Shown here: piece by piece, positions 45,826 through 57,751 of the stretch
Layout of the letters: every line of letters starts with the position of its first letter
How positions within the stretch are numbered: position 1 is the first letter of the stretch
NCBI GenBank assembly: GCA_963989385.1
Contig: OZ022498.1
Span: 102,471,298-102,535,297 of the forward strand
Reading direction: 5' to 3'
Source of the DNA: Ctena decussata
Taxonomy: Eukaryota; Mollusca; Bivalvia; Lucinida; Lucinidae
DNA length: 64,000 nucleotides
Notes under the pieces: generated by a model
Told to the model about the DNA's origin: nothing
The model's database searches: none
The model's input: only the letters and a program-made list of their open reading frames with translations
Translations under genes and position numbers: made by a program

Positions 45826-48800
45826 GTGTATGCAAACCAGGCCAATATTTTAAAGAAGACACACTGAGTTGTGTAGATTGCGATGCCGGTTTCTATACAA
45901 CAACAACAGTCACAACGTCATGCTTACCTTGCCCAGCTGGACAACATCAGCCAGATCCAGGACAGACTGGATGTAATGACTGTCCTGCAGGAACATATCA
46001 GTCCATGACAGGAGCCAGTGATTGCCAAGAGTGTGCCGCCGGACAACATCAGCCGAATCCAGGGGAGACTGGATGTAATGACTGTCCTGCAGGAACATAT
46101 CAGTCCATGACAGGAGCCAGTGATTGCCAAGACTGTCCCGCCGGACAATATCAGCCAGATGCAGGACAGACTGGATGTAATGACTGTCCTGCAGGAACAT
46201 ATCAGTCCATGACAGGAGCCAGTGATTGCCAAGACTGTCCCGCCGGACAACATCAGCCAGATGCAGGACAGACTGGATGTAATGACTGTCCTGCAGGAAC
46301 ATATCAGTCAATGACAGGAGCCAGTGATTGCCAAGACTGTCCCGCCGGACAACATCAGCCAGATGCAGGACAGACTGGATGTAATGACTGTCCTGCAGGA
46401 ACATATCAGTCCATGACAGGAGCCAGTGATTGCGAAGACTGTCCCGCCGGACAACATCAGCCAGATGCAGGACAGACTGGATGTAATGACTGTCCTGCAG
46501 GAACATATCAGTCCATGACAGGAGCCAGTGATTGCCAAGACTGTCCCGTCGGACAACATCAGCCTCATCCAGGACAGACTGGATGTAATGACTGTCCTGC
46601 AGGAACATATCAGTCCATGACAGGAGCCAGTGATTGCCAAGAGTGTGCCGCCGGACAACATCAGCCAGATGCAGGACAGACTGGATGTAATGACTGTCCT
46701 GCAGGAACATATCAGTCCATGACAGGAGCCAGTGATTGCGAAGAGTGTGCCGCCGGACAACATCAGCCAGATGCAGGACAGACTGGATGTAATGACTGTC
46801 CTGCAGGAACATATCAGTCCATGACAGGAGCCAGTGATTGCGAAGAGTGTGCCGCCGGACAACATCAGCCAGATCCAGGACAGACTGGATGTAATGACTG
46901 TCCTGCAGGAACATATCAGTCCATGGCAGGAGCCAGTGATTGCCAAGAGTGTGCTGCAGGACAATATCAGCCAGATGCAGGACAGACTGGATGTAATGAC
47001 TGTCCTGCAGGAACATATCAGTCCATGACAGGAGCCGGTGATTGCGAAGAGTGTGCCGCCGGACAACATCAGCCAGATCCAGGACAGACTGGATGTAATG
47101 ACTGTCCTGCAGGAACATATCAGTCCATGACAGGAGCCAGTGATTGCCAGGAGTGTGCCGCCGGACAACATCAGCCAATTCCAGGACAGACTGGATGTAA
47201 TGACTGTCCTGCAGGAACATATCAGTCCATGACAGGAGCCAGTGATTGCCAAGAGTGTGCCGCCGGACAGCATCAGCCAGATCCAGGACAGAGTGGATGT
47301 AACGACTGTCCTGCAGGAACATATCAGTCCATGACAGGAGCCAGTGATTGCGAAGACTGTCCCGCCGGACAACATCAGTCAGATCCTGGACAGACTGGAT
47401 GTAATGGCTGTCCTGCAGGAACATATCAGTCCATGTTAGGAGCCAGTGATTGCCGGGAGTGTGCCGCCGGACAACATCAGCCAAATCCAGGACAGACTGG
47501 ATGTAACGATTGTCCTGCAGGAACATATCAGTCAATGACAGGAGCCAGTGATTGCCAAGACTGTCCCGCCGGACAACATCAGCCAGATGCAGGACAGACT
47601 GGATGTAACGACTGTCCTGCAGGAACATATCAGTCCATGACAGGAGCCAGTGATTGCCAGGTGTGTGCCGCCGGACAACATCAGCCAGATCCAGGACAGA
47701 CTGGATGTAACGACTGTCCTGCAGGAACATATCAGTCCATGACAGGAGCCAGTGATTGCCATGACTGTCCCGCCGGACAACATCAGCCAGATGCAGGACA
47801 GACTGGATGTAACGACTGTCCTGCAGGAACATATCAGTCCATGACAGGAGCCAGTGATTGCCAACAGTGTGCCTCCGGACAACATCAGCCAGATGCAGGA
47901 CAGACTGGATGTAATGACTGTCCTGCAGGAACATATCAGTCCATGACAGGAGCCAGTGATTGCCAAGACTGTCCCGTCGGACAACATCAGCCAGATGCAG
48001 GACAGACTGGATGTAATGACTGTCCTGCAGGAACTTATCAGTCCATGACAGGAGCCAGTGATTGCCAAGACTGTCCCGTCGGAAAACATCAGCCAAATCC
48101 AGGACAGACTGGATGTAATGACTGTCCTGCAGGAACATATCAGTCCATGGCAGGAGCCATTGATTGCCAAGAGTGTCCCGCCGGACAACATCAGCCAGAT
48201 GCAGGACAGACTGGATGTAATGACTGTCCCGCAGGAACATATCAGTCCATGACAGGAGCCAGTGATTGCCAAGACTGTCCCGTCGGACAACATCAGCCTC
48301 ATCCAGGACAGACTGGATGTAATGACTGTCCTGCAGGAACATATCAGTCCATGACAGGAGCCAGTGATTGCCAAGAGTGTGCCGCCGGACAACATCAGCC
48401 AGATGCAGGACAGACTGGATGTAATGACTGTCCTGCAGGAACATATCAGTCCATGACAGGAGCCAGTGATTGCGAAGAGTGTGCCGCCGGACAACATCAG
48501 CCAGATGCAGGACAGACTGGATGTAATGACTGTCCTGCAGGAAAATATCAGTCCATGACAGGAGCCAGTGATTGCGAAGAGTGTGCCGCCGGACAACATC
48601 AGCCAGATCCAGGACAGACTGGATGTAATGACTGTCCTGCAGGAACATATCAGTCCATGACAGGAGCCAGTGATTGCCAAGAGTGTGCCGCCGGAAAACA
48701 TCAGCCAGATGCAGGACAGACTGGATGTAATGACTGTCCTGCAGGAACATATCAGTCCATGACAGGAGCCAGTGATTGCCAGGAGTGTGCCGCCGGACAA

Positions 48801-51800
48801 CATCAGCCAAATCCAGGACAGACTGGATGTAATGACTGTCCTGCAGGAACATATCAGTCCATGACAGGAGCCAGTGATTGCGAAGAGTGTGCCGCCGGAC
48901 AGCATCAGCCAGATCCAGGACAGACTGGATGTAACGACTGTCCTGCAGGAACATATCAGTCCATGACAGGAGCCAGTGATTGCCAAGACTGTCCCGCCGG
49001 ACAACATCAGCCAGATCCTGGACAGACTGGATGTAATGACTGTCCTGCAGGAACATATCAGTCCATGTTAGGAGCCAGTGATTGCCAGGAGTGTGCCGCC
49101 GGACAACATCAGCCAAATCCAGGACAGACTGGATGTAACGATTGTCCTGCAGGAACATATCAGTCCATGACAGGAGCCAGTGATTGCGAAGAGTGTGCCG
49201 CCGGACAACATCAGCCAGATGCAGGACAGACTGGATGTAATGACTGTCCTGCAGGAACATATCAGTCAATGACAGGAGCCAGTGATTGCCAAGACTGTCC
49301 CGCCGGACAACATCAGCCAGATGCAGGGCAGACTGGATGTAACGACTGTCCTGCAGGAACATATCAGTCCATGACAGGAGCCAGTGATTGCCAAGAGTGT
49401 GCCTCCGGACAACATCAGCCAGTTGCAGGACAGACTGGATGTAATGACTGTCCTGCAGGAACATATCAGTCAATGACAGGAGCCAGTGATTGCCAAGACT
49501 GTCCCGCCGGACAACATCAGCCAGATCCTGGACAGACTGGATGTAATGGCTGTCCTGCAGGAACATATCAGTCCATGACAGGAGCCAGTGATTGCCAGGA
49601 GTGTGCTGCCGGACAACATCAGCCAGATCCAGGACAGACTGGATGTAAAGACTGTCCTGCAGGAACATATCAGTCAATGACAGGAGCCAGTGATTGCCAA
49701 GACTGTCCCGCCGGACAACATCAGCCAGATCCAGGAGAGACTGAATGTAATGACTGTCCTGCAGGAACATATCAGTCCATGACAGGAGCCAGTGATTGCC
49801 AGGAGTGTGCCGTCGGACAACATCAGCCAGATGCAGGACAGACTGGATGTAACGACTGTCCTGCAGGAACATATCAGTCCATGACAGGAGCCAGTGGTTG
49901 CCAAGAGTGTGCCGCCGGAAAACATCAGCCAGATCCAGGACAGACTGGATGTGATGACTGTCCTGCAGGAACATATCAATCCATGACAGGAGCCAGTGAT
50001 TGCCAGGAGTGTGCCGCCGGACAACATCAGCCAAATCCAGGACAGACTGGATGTAATGACTGTCCTGCAGGAACATATCAGTCCATGACAGGAGCCAGTG
50101 GTTGCCAAGAGTGTGCCGCCGGACAATATCAGCCAGATGCAGGACAGACTGGGTGTAATGACTGTCCTGCAGGAACATATCAGTCAATGACAGGAGCCAG
50201 TGATTGCCAAGACTGTCCCGCCGGACAACATCAGCCAGATCCAGGACAGTCTGCATGTAACGACTGTCCTGCAGGAACATATCAGTCCATGACAGGAGCC
50301 ATTGATTGCCAAGAGTGTGCCGCCGGACAACATCAGCCAGATGCAGGACAGACTGGATGTAATGACTGTCCTGCAGGAACATATCAGTCCATGGCAGGAG
50401 CCAGTGGTTGCCAAGAGTGTGCCGCCGGACAACATCAGCCAGATGCAGGACAGACTGGATGTAAGGACTGTCCTGCAGGAACATATCAGTCCATGTCAGG
50501 AGCCATTGGTTGCCAAGAGTGTGCCGCCGGACAACATCAGCCAGATGCAGGACAGACTGGATGTAATGACTGTCCTGCAGGAACATATCAGTCAATGACA
50601 GGAGCCAGTGGTTGCCAAGAGTGTGATGCCGGACAACATCAGCCAGATCCAGGACAGACTGGATGTAAGGACTGTCCTGCAGGAACATATCAGTCCATGA
50701 CAGGAGCCAGTGATTGCCAAGAGTGTGCCGCCGGACAACATCAGCCAGATGCAGGACAGACTGGATGTAATGACTGTCCTGCAGGAACGTATCAGTCAAT
50801 GACAGGAGCCAGTGATTGCCAAGAGTGTGCCGCCGGACAACATCAGCCAGATGCAGGACAGACTGGATGTAATGACTGTCCTGCAGGAACATATCAGTCC
50901 ATGACAGGAGCCAGTGATTGCCAAGACTGTCCCGCAGGACAACATCAGCCAGATGCAGGACAGACTGGATGTAATGACTGTCCTGCAGGAACATATCAGT
51001 CCATGTTAGGAGCCAGTGATTGCCAGGAGTGTGCCGCCGGACAACATCAGCCAAATCCAGGACAGACTGGATGTAATGACTGTCCTGCTGGAACATATCA
51101 GTCAATGACAGGAGCCAGTGATTGCCGAGAGTGTGCCGCCGGACAACATCAGCCAGATCCAGGACAGACTGGATGTAACGACTGTCCTGCAGGAACATAT
51201 CAGTCCATGACAGGAGCCACTGATTGCCAGGAGTGTGCCGCCGGACAACATCAGCCAGATCCAGGACAGACTGGATGTAACGACTGTCCCGCAGGAACAT
51301 ATCAGTCCATGGCAGGAGCCAGTGATTGCCAAGAGTGTGCCTCCGGACAACATCAGCCAGATCCAGGACAGACTGGATGTAACGACTGTCCTGCAGGAAC
51401 ATATCAGTCCATGACAGGAGCCAGTGATTGCCAGGAGTGTGCCGCCGGACAATATCAGCCAGATGCAGGACAGACTGGATGTAACGACTGTCCTGCAGGA
51501 ACATATCAGTCAATGACAGGAGCCAGTGATTGCCGAGAGTGTCCCGCCGGACAACATCAGCCGAATCCAGGACAGACTGGATGTAACGACTGTCCTGCAG
51601 GAACATATCAGTCCATGACAGGAGCCAGTGATTGCCAGGAGTGTGCCGCCGGACAACATCAGCCAGATGCAGGACAGACTGGATGTAATGACTGTCCTGC
51701 AGGAACATATCAGTCCATGACAGGAGCCAGTGATTGCCAAGAATGTGCTGCCGGACAACATCAGCCAGATGCAGGACAGACTGGATGTAATGACTGTCCT

Positions 51801-52284
51801 GCAGGAACATATCAGTCCATGACAGGAGCCAGTGATTGCCAGGAGTGTCCCGTCGGACATTATCAGCCGGTGGCTGCACAGAGCAGTTGCTTTCAGTGCC
51901 CTAAAGGATTTCACCAGTCGAACACAGGACAAGTTGATTGTTTCAAATGTTCTGCTGGATATCATCAACCTAACAAAGGAAAAGAAAATTGCATCGCATG
52001 TCCGGCTGGACATCATCAACCCATGCAAGGACAAGAAGACTGTATTGTCTGTCCAGAGGGCCAGTATCAATCTATGTCAGGTCAGAGCCAATGTATTCCT
52101 TGTCCGAGTAATATGGTATCTACTGAAGGGAGACTGAAATGTAATGAATGCCCAGCTGGAATGGAACCAGATAAGCACCAGTCAGCATGTATCGACTGTC
52201 CACAGGATATGGTTTCATCTTCTGGAGCCACGCAATGTACTGAATGTGCCGCAGGCCAGATGCCAAATGGGAACCAGACCGAAT
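45826..52284 (+). CDS. giant exon: about 58 tandem GCC2/GCC3 (ephrin-receptor-like) repeats
   Basis: One 6,459-bp exon, phase 1 in and 1 out (acceptor acttcag, donor gtaagt at 52285), encoding about 2,153 residues without a stop. It opens with a unique stretch (CKPGQYFKEDTLSCVDC). A 34-residue unit then runs in exact step: successive Met codons fall at 46005 + 102n up to 51819, so 58 registers with no length change. Each unit is two CxxCPAG-type half-repeats with four cysteines (CNDCPAGTYQSM; CQDCPAGQHQPD), the pattern of the GCC2/GCC3 family (Pfam PF07699 by name). From about 51850 come diverged, older modules (FQCPKGFHQ, IACPAGHHQP, NECPAG, DCPQDM). The final split codon T|GC makes Cys with the exon at 57528. 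The product should be a long, disulphide-laddered extracellular rod. Copy number may vary between alleles or be compressed in assembly. The open frame after 52284 to 52418 is intron. Confidence 0.93.
45924..51884 (+). repeat. 102-bp coding minisatellite, 58 registers
   Basis: The period is exactly 102 bp. The half coding CNDCPAGTYQSMTGASDC is nearly invariant; substitutions I found include two NGC, three KDC, one DDC and one K for T. The other half varies at few positions: D-C-P or E-C-A, H or Y, D/N/H and A/P. Units 6-9 (from 46515) recur as units 23-26 (from 48249), including a rare His variant, an offset of 17 units or 1,734 bp. This points to duplication of blocks as well as single units. 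Confidence 0.95.
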
Positions 52285-52414
52285 GTAAGTTGTTTTTCAA
52301 CTCCCGAAGTGGCAAAGTCATGATTCTTATGTTGCCTGCATATGGCTTCACAGTCATCAAATTATTTGTATTTTTGCGGGCATGCGACGTCGAAATCCGC
52401 CGTATTGATGTCGG

Positions 52415-52810
52415 TTAAAAATTAAAACGTGATTTGTCAGCGTTCATCGTGTGATGAAGCCAGTGGGCGGAGCTAAAATTCCATGAAGCGCGAAGCACTT
52501 CTTGTAGAATTTTAGCGACGACCACTGGCTTCTTCACACGATGAACGCTGAAAAATCACATTTTTATTCTTATATTTACACTTTATGTGTCAACCTCTCT
52601 GTGCCGTTTTCGTGGTAATTTAGTGTAGAATATACAAAATATGGATCGAAGAAAAGTTAGTAACGACGTGTTCGGCCATAACGTTGAACAGCCGTCGCCC
52701 TGACGTGGCGTCAGTCGAACGTTACGAGAACCAGTCAAGACGTTTGTTTACATAAGACGTCGCTTGACGACAACGTCACATGATCAATTGGCCTTCATCG
52801 GTGTATGAAG
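52415..52810 (+). repeat. inverted-pair element, left member
   Basis: Begins with a 130-bp hairpin (cagcgttcatcgtgtgatga ... tcacacgatgaacgctg), then ttttcgtggtaattta and cgtcgcttgacgac. The reverse complement of the whole occurs at 56450-56780. Confidence 0.75.
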
Positions 52811-53027
52811 CCAGTTGCTCTAAAGGGTTCACCAATGGGAAGTCAGTGGCAAGCGTAAATATTGAAATATAAAGCCGCCGAACCGACTATGATACGACGC
52901 CGTTTTTACGTTGTATGCCTGTAAGCTCTTGGCATATATCTTTTCCTACGTTTCGTTAACGCGGAAATATCGGTTACTCATTGTCAGCTTAAGTAGGGCA
53001 ATTCATAATAACCCTATACTTATAAAT

Positions 53028-53263
53028 GAGCCGCAACACGAGAAAACCAACAATGTGGTTGTGCGCCCAGCGAAGACGCAGATCAGCCTGGGCATTCGCC
53101 CAGTCCGATTAGACTTTAAGCCAAGCGATTAAAGGGTAGCTGAGGATCTAAGCTACCTTTGTGCGGACAGCGAAAACTCTGATCAGACTGGGCAGATGCC
53201 CAGGCTGACCTGAGTCTGCGCTGGGCGCACAACCACTTTTTCGGTTTTCTCGTGTCGCACCTC
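53028..53263. repeat. GAGCCGCG palindromic MITE, copy 13, AAAT duplication
   Basis: AAAT at 53024-53027 and 53264-53267. Confidence 0.9.
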
Positions 53264-53309
53264 AAATTAGAGTCCATTTGACAATTAAGGGTTTCAGGTT
53301 TTATTTATT

Positions 53310-54030
53310 GTCGCACCTGCGTTAGCTGGGGCGATATAGGCGTTCAAGTTACCGTCCGTTCGTCCTTCCGTCCGTCAACAATTCGCAGTAGGTATCTCGT
53401 GAGCGCAACTCCTCCTACACTTTTTGGCCAATCATTTTGAAACTTCACAGTTGTTTTTGCCATTGTCTGTAGATGTGCATATGTTTTGCACATAATTCCC
53501 AAATGAATTTTTGCCACTTTTTTCACATGTTGAACTTAGTCATTTTTTAGACAATATACCTGCCATAGTGGGTGTCTTGTGAGCGCAACTTCTCCTACAC
53601 TTTTTGGTCAATCATTTTGAAACTTGACAGATGTTTTGGGCATGGTCTGTAGATTGCATATTGTTTGCACATAATTCCCAGATGAATTTTTATCATTTTT
53701 TTACATGTTGAACTTAGTCATTTTTTTACATACCATAATACCTTGCATAGTGGGTGTCTTGTGAGCACCTCTCCTCTTACACTTTTAGATCAATCATTTT
53801 GAAACTTCACAGGTGTTTTGTCATGGTCTGAAGATGTGCACATTGTTTGCACATAATTCCCAGATTAACTTGTGCCACTTTTTTCACATTTTTAACGTCA
53901 TTTTTGTCACACCTGCTTTTGTCACACCTGCGTTAGCATGCGTTAGCATGGGCGATATAGTTTTCTCTACCAATTAGAACTTGTGTGACTTAACCCCCGC
54001 AGGTGCGACACCGCTTTCCGCGGATTTCTT
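53310..54030 (+). repeat. tandem array headed by GTCC run, about 175-bp units
   Basis: tgtcgcacctgcgttagctg start, ccgtccgttcgtccttccgt run, then three units (tcgtgagcgcaact, cacttttt, ttttgaaactt.acag). Ends with cgcaggtgcgacaccgc, inverted to the start. Confidence 0.8.
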
Positions 54031-54417
54031 GTTGTTATCGTTTTTATGCATAGGCCTACTTGTCTCTTGCAATTATTGCAGTCTCCTTTGATCAGACACC
54101 GCGTTTTGTGGTATTCGGTCTGGGTCTGCACTGTTTTCCAGCGGCAGATCCAGAGGGATTTTGGGGTTGGGGAGGGCTGAAACGAATCCCCTCAGCTATT
54201 TTGAACCCCATATCCAAAATTTCTGTTTGCTTGTTGCTTGTGTCTCTTATATGGATCACGGTATCTCTGTTATTGATTTCACCCATTTTGGGCCTCCGAA
54301 AGAGACTGCTGGAACACTGGTCTAGAGAAGACAGGCTAGCAAGAGGAGACTGTTTATTGGATTAGATAAGGATTACATAACTTACTAATGACAAAAATCC
54401 AGGTCTTTAAAGACAAA

Positions 54418-54482
54418 CGAGCCGCGACACGACAAAACCAACAAAGTGGCATGAGGGTCAAGCGAAGGCTTTGATCAGCCTG
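54418..54482. repeat. GAGCCGCG MITE, copy 14, left piece (split by nested insertion)
   Basis: gagccgcgacacgacaaaac to gatcagcctg. Interrupted by the element at 54483-55988; the right piece continues at 55989. Confidence 0.88.
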
Positions 54483-55988
54483 GGGCCGTATTCATAAATC
54501 CACTTAAGTCGTTGCTATGCGGTTGCTAAGGCTAAATATCTATAGGAGAAAACGCGGTGACGTCATCGATAAGGACTGCAAGGGGATTTCCCGCTCTGGT
54601 TGGCAAAAAGTCGATAGTCAATCACGCTATATTGAACGTTAAGGGATCGATGTTAAAATATGTAATTAAACATGTCTTGTATTTTGCGCATTTTATGTAT
54701 ATAATGATGACGCTGAGAAATGTAGGTATCTGACTGTGAAATATTGTTTTTTTTGTCTCTCATAATGCATTTAAATTGGTTCCATATGAAGTGCTTTAAA
54801 ATGTACGTTTTATCATGGATGCTTTAAAAAAAATATTTGTATCTGTATCTGTTGTACATTTGCCTGATCATAAACCGGTTGTTTATTTTTGTAAGTGAAT
54901 GTACCCGGTATTCAGTGGGTGTTTTGATAAGGGATGGCTTTAATTGTCATATTTCAAAGAATGCCGCTGCTGTCCTTTAGTGCCAATCATTCAGATTTAA
55001 TAAACAAACAGTTTTGGCGGTGCGGCTAATTAACACGTCAAATACTCGGAACTCGATTGTTACAATCATTGATATTATAAAATTAATATGTTTGTCTATT
55101 TATATACTATCACGGACAAACAATTAGAGAGAGAGAGAGAGAGAGAAGGAGAGATAGAGATTGTTGTTTAGATGTCATGAGCTCGGTCTAAATGATGTGG
55201 TAATTACTGATAGCCATTTCAAAACATAGAAGGTTCTCTGTTTGATATTACCGTTTTATAACATCCTCTTTTGAATCGCATTCATGAATTTTAATTTATT
55301 TTCTCATTTATTTATTTATTGTTCTTTCCCTTACACCAGATCAAATCTTTTGTTAATTTTGCATTAGTTCTCATCAGATACTAGTTTCCATCTTTCATTT
55401 CTTATTACCCCTGTTATATTTATTTATAAATCTCCTTGATCGTCAAAAAGATTAAAATACTGATGTTCAATACTTCCGATTTAGTTTTATTTTATTTAAT
55501 TATTTCTTTTTCAGTCGAAGTTATTAAGAGAAACAGTACGGGTCCGGAGCGAGTCAATATATGTCCAGACCGAGTCATTAAATGAATTAAGTAATTAAAC
55601 ATGTTAAATAACTTTTTTTTCGCGCGACAAGCTATTATGACAATATTCGCAAAGGTTTCATCGGTTGCTATTTATTCGAAGCCTTCCAAAGTACATTTTC
55701 GCACTTTCATCGGTTAATTTTCAGCGAAATCCCAAATTAGCCCACTGTCTATCGCTATCTTTTTGCCAACCAATCCACCCACGTGATCATCCGATGACGT
55801 CACTGCGGGGATTCCCGTTATCTCCTATAAAGGAGATTCCCTACAACTATATAATTTGGTCTGGAGGAACAGTCTTTGTAAGACTGTTCCTCCAGAGCAA
55901 ATTTCATAGTTGTAGGGAATCTCCTTCAAAGAAATGTAGCCTTAGCAACAGCATAGCAACCACTTAAGTCGTTTTATGAATACGGCCC
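54483..55988. mobile_element. GGGCCGTATTCATAAA MITE carrying a nested element, CTG duplication
   Basis: Inserted into the MITE above: CTG at 54480-54482 and 55989-55991. Same ends and arms as 40790-41047, expanded to 1,506 bp by an internal insertion at 54545-55825. Confidence 0.9.
54545..55825. mobile_element. 1,281-bp TIR element, TATA duplication, nested third
   Basis: Ends ggagaaaacgcggtgacgtc and gtcactgcggggattcccgttatctcc (inverted, with indels), extending to ggttggcaaaaag / ctttttgccaacc. TATA at 54541-54544 and 55826-55829. Contains a (GA)n run at about 55126-55147. No coding sequence recognised. Confidence 0.8.
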
Positions 55989-56085
55989 CTGGGCATCCGC
56001 CCAGTCTTATCAGAGTTCGCTGTCCGCATGGCGGTAGCTTAGACCCTTAACTACCATTTTAACTCACAGCAAATGCTTTGATCCC
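55989..56085. repeat. GAGCCGCG MITE, copy 14, right piece (3' truncated)
   Basis: Continues ctgggcatccgcccagtctt to about ctttgatccc; the right terminal arm is missing. Confidence 0.8.
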
Positions 56086-56449
56086 TTTTGGGTCGTAACA
56101 ACGGCGTTTAAACATGTGTATCTGGGTCCAGTTGTTCAAAACTAACGATGTCGTTAGTTGAGGGCATATACAAATTTCAAACATATTACATACGGAAAAT
56201 CACATGCATTTTTTGCCGAAAATGTGAGAAGCATTTGTACTGCAGAGGTTACACAGGGTAGCTTCTGTTTGCCTATGCGTTTCAAATAATTTCCAAATAG
56301 TTAGATCCTTTTGAAGCCAGGAATACAAAAAATAAATGAAAATAGCAGACTCGGTTTGAGTTTGTTGATAGCCGGTATACCTAATATTACACTTGCCACT
56401 CACTTCCCTTATTTTAACATTTAAAAGCAACTAGCTTCATACTTCGATG

Positions 56450-56780
56450 AACGACAGTTAATTATGAGACGCTGTCGTCAAGCGACTTCTAAGGTAAACG
56501 AACGCGTAACGTTCAATTTACGCCACGCTATTGCTACTAACTTTTTTCGACCCATATTTTGCGTAGTCTACATTAAATTGCCACGAAAATGACACAAAAA
56601 GTCTGAAATAAATTGTAAACATAAGAATTATAATTTGATTTTCAGCGCTCATCGTGTGAAGAAGCCAGTATCGTCGCTAAATTTCTAACGTTACAAGAAG
56701 CGCTTTGCGATTAACATTTTGGCTCCACCCACTGGCTACATAACACTATGAATGCTGAAAAATCAAATGTTATTCTTAAA
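56450..56780 (-). repeat. inverted-pair element, right member
   Basis: Reverse complement matches 52415-52810: hairpin outermost (cagcgctcatcgtgtgaaga), then ccacgaaaatgacac, tttttcgacccatattttgc and gtcgtcaagcgact. Confidence 0.75.
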
Positions 56781-57049
56781 TAAAATATTCAGTACCAGCC
56801 ACGCCCCTAGCATAAGCTTAAGCAGAAATCTATTTTCAAAATGACTCTAAACGAACGCAATGATTTTAGTGGACATAGAAAATACAATCTGCATTTTGAT
56901 GGTATACGGGGAGACATTTAACGACCGCCGCACGGCACAACACCAGCAGCAGTGAAGGTAAATAATTTCTGAATACTTTGAATACTTATATCTTTTGGAA
57001 ACAAAAAATGCACAATACACCAAAGAAATGAAAAAAGCAGACTCGGCCC

Positions 57050-57155
57050 AGCAGGCACATTACGACGACGTGACGTCGTACTGACGTCTATGTGACGAAA
57101 TAACGTCACATCGACGTCAATATGACGTCATGTTGACGTCGTGTGCTTGCAGGTG
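57050..57155. repeat. GACGTC-periodic short repeat, locus 2
   Basis: Starts cccagcaggcaca, then about nine acgtc/gacgt motifs at 9-12 bp spacing, ends gtgtgcttgc. Confidence 0.7.
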
Positions 57156-57220
57156 GTTTAAGTAAGTCTGTTCATGACAAGTAATGAAATGTGCAAGATT
57201 GGCCACGCTCTTAGCACTAG

Positions 57221-57493
57221 GCCGGGCCGCGTAGCGCAATCGGTAGGGCACCTGACTCATAAGTCAGAGGTCCTGGGTTCGAAACCCGGTCTGGCCACAT
57301 ACTTTCGTTTCTCCTTCCGCTGATTCAAGAAGGGCAGTTGTCAGTTACTGGCGAAAGTATGTGCACGTAGTACTGGTTAACCGCTTAGGAGGTCTAAGCC
57401 TGCCCAGGAATAGTGTGGTTAGGTTAACTGACCGTCCCGACATGACCTTAGCTGTTTACCGTGGACGTTAAGCATCAAATCAACCAACCAAAA
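57221..57493 (+). mobile_element. tRNA-derived SINE (family 1), 12-bp target duplication
   Basis: tcttagcactag at 57209-57220 and 57494-57505. A and B boxes intact. Ends 22 bp (with duplication) before the lectin exon. Confidence 0.96.
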
Positions 57494-57527
57494 TCTTAGC
57501 ACTAGTTCATTGCCCATTTGTTTTCAG

Positions 57528-57725
57528 GCAGAGACAGTCTTTCATACAACAGAACAACAGATCAGGGCTGTCCGGAACCAGGAGAATCCGATAAGGCAGT
57601 GGATGGAGACTTCTATGAGTCTTGCAGCCACATCGCAAAGCAGAAAAACCCATGGTGGAGTGTTGAACTGGACGGGTTATATGAAATCAAAGAAGTTGTC
57701 ATTTATAATAGGGATGACTGCTGTG
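57528..57725 (+). CDS. exon: fucolectin-type (FTP, F5/8C-like) lectin domain, N-terminal half
   Basis: Acceptor gttttcag ends at 57527, donor gtatgt begins at 57726; phase 1-1; 65 complete codons. The sequence has KAVDGDFYESCSH, NPWWSVELDG and VVIYNRDDCC, the order seen in eel fucolectin, tachylectin-4 and pentraxin-1 type domains, which bind fucose through His and Arg beside a vicinal Cys pair (family knowledge). The intron interrupts just after the CC pair. A SINE with its 3' target duplication ends at 57505, 22 bp before the exon. A palindromic element begins about 26 bp after the donor. Reading through the donor is possible for about 35 codons but would lose the domain. Confidence 0.9.
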
Positions 57726-57751
57726 GTATGTACTCAAGTGTTGCAAAGTGG

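Noticed and set aside
45910..51879. 1,989-codon reverse-strand frame as a gene
   Set aside because: It is the antisense shadow of the 102-bp coding repeat. It starts and stops at the array borders, and its peptide repeats only because the sense unit does.
45921..51884. CRISPR array
   Set aside because: Contiguous 102-bp coding units without unique spacers, in a eukaryotic gene.
46308..52070. Other long frames inside the repeat exon (355, 491, 186 codons and others)
   Set aside because: Period divisible by three; frames break wherever a single unit mutates, unlike the sense frame, which is open throughout with sensible splice sites.
52285..52418. Continuation of the giant exon to the TAA at about 52418
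   Set aside because: A strong gtaagt donor at 52285 yields a Cys codon with the lectin exon; the extra residues lose the Cys-rich pattern.
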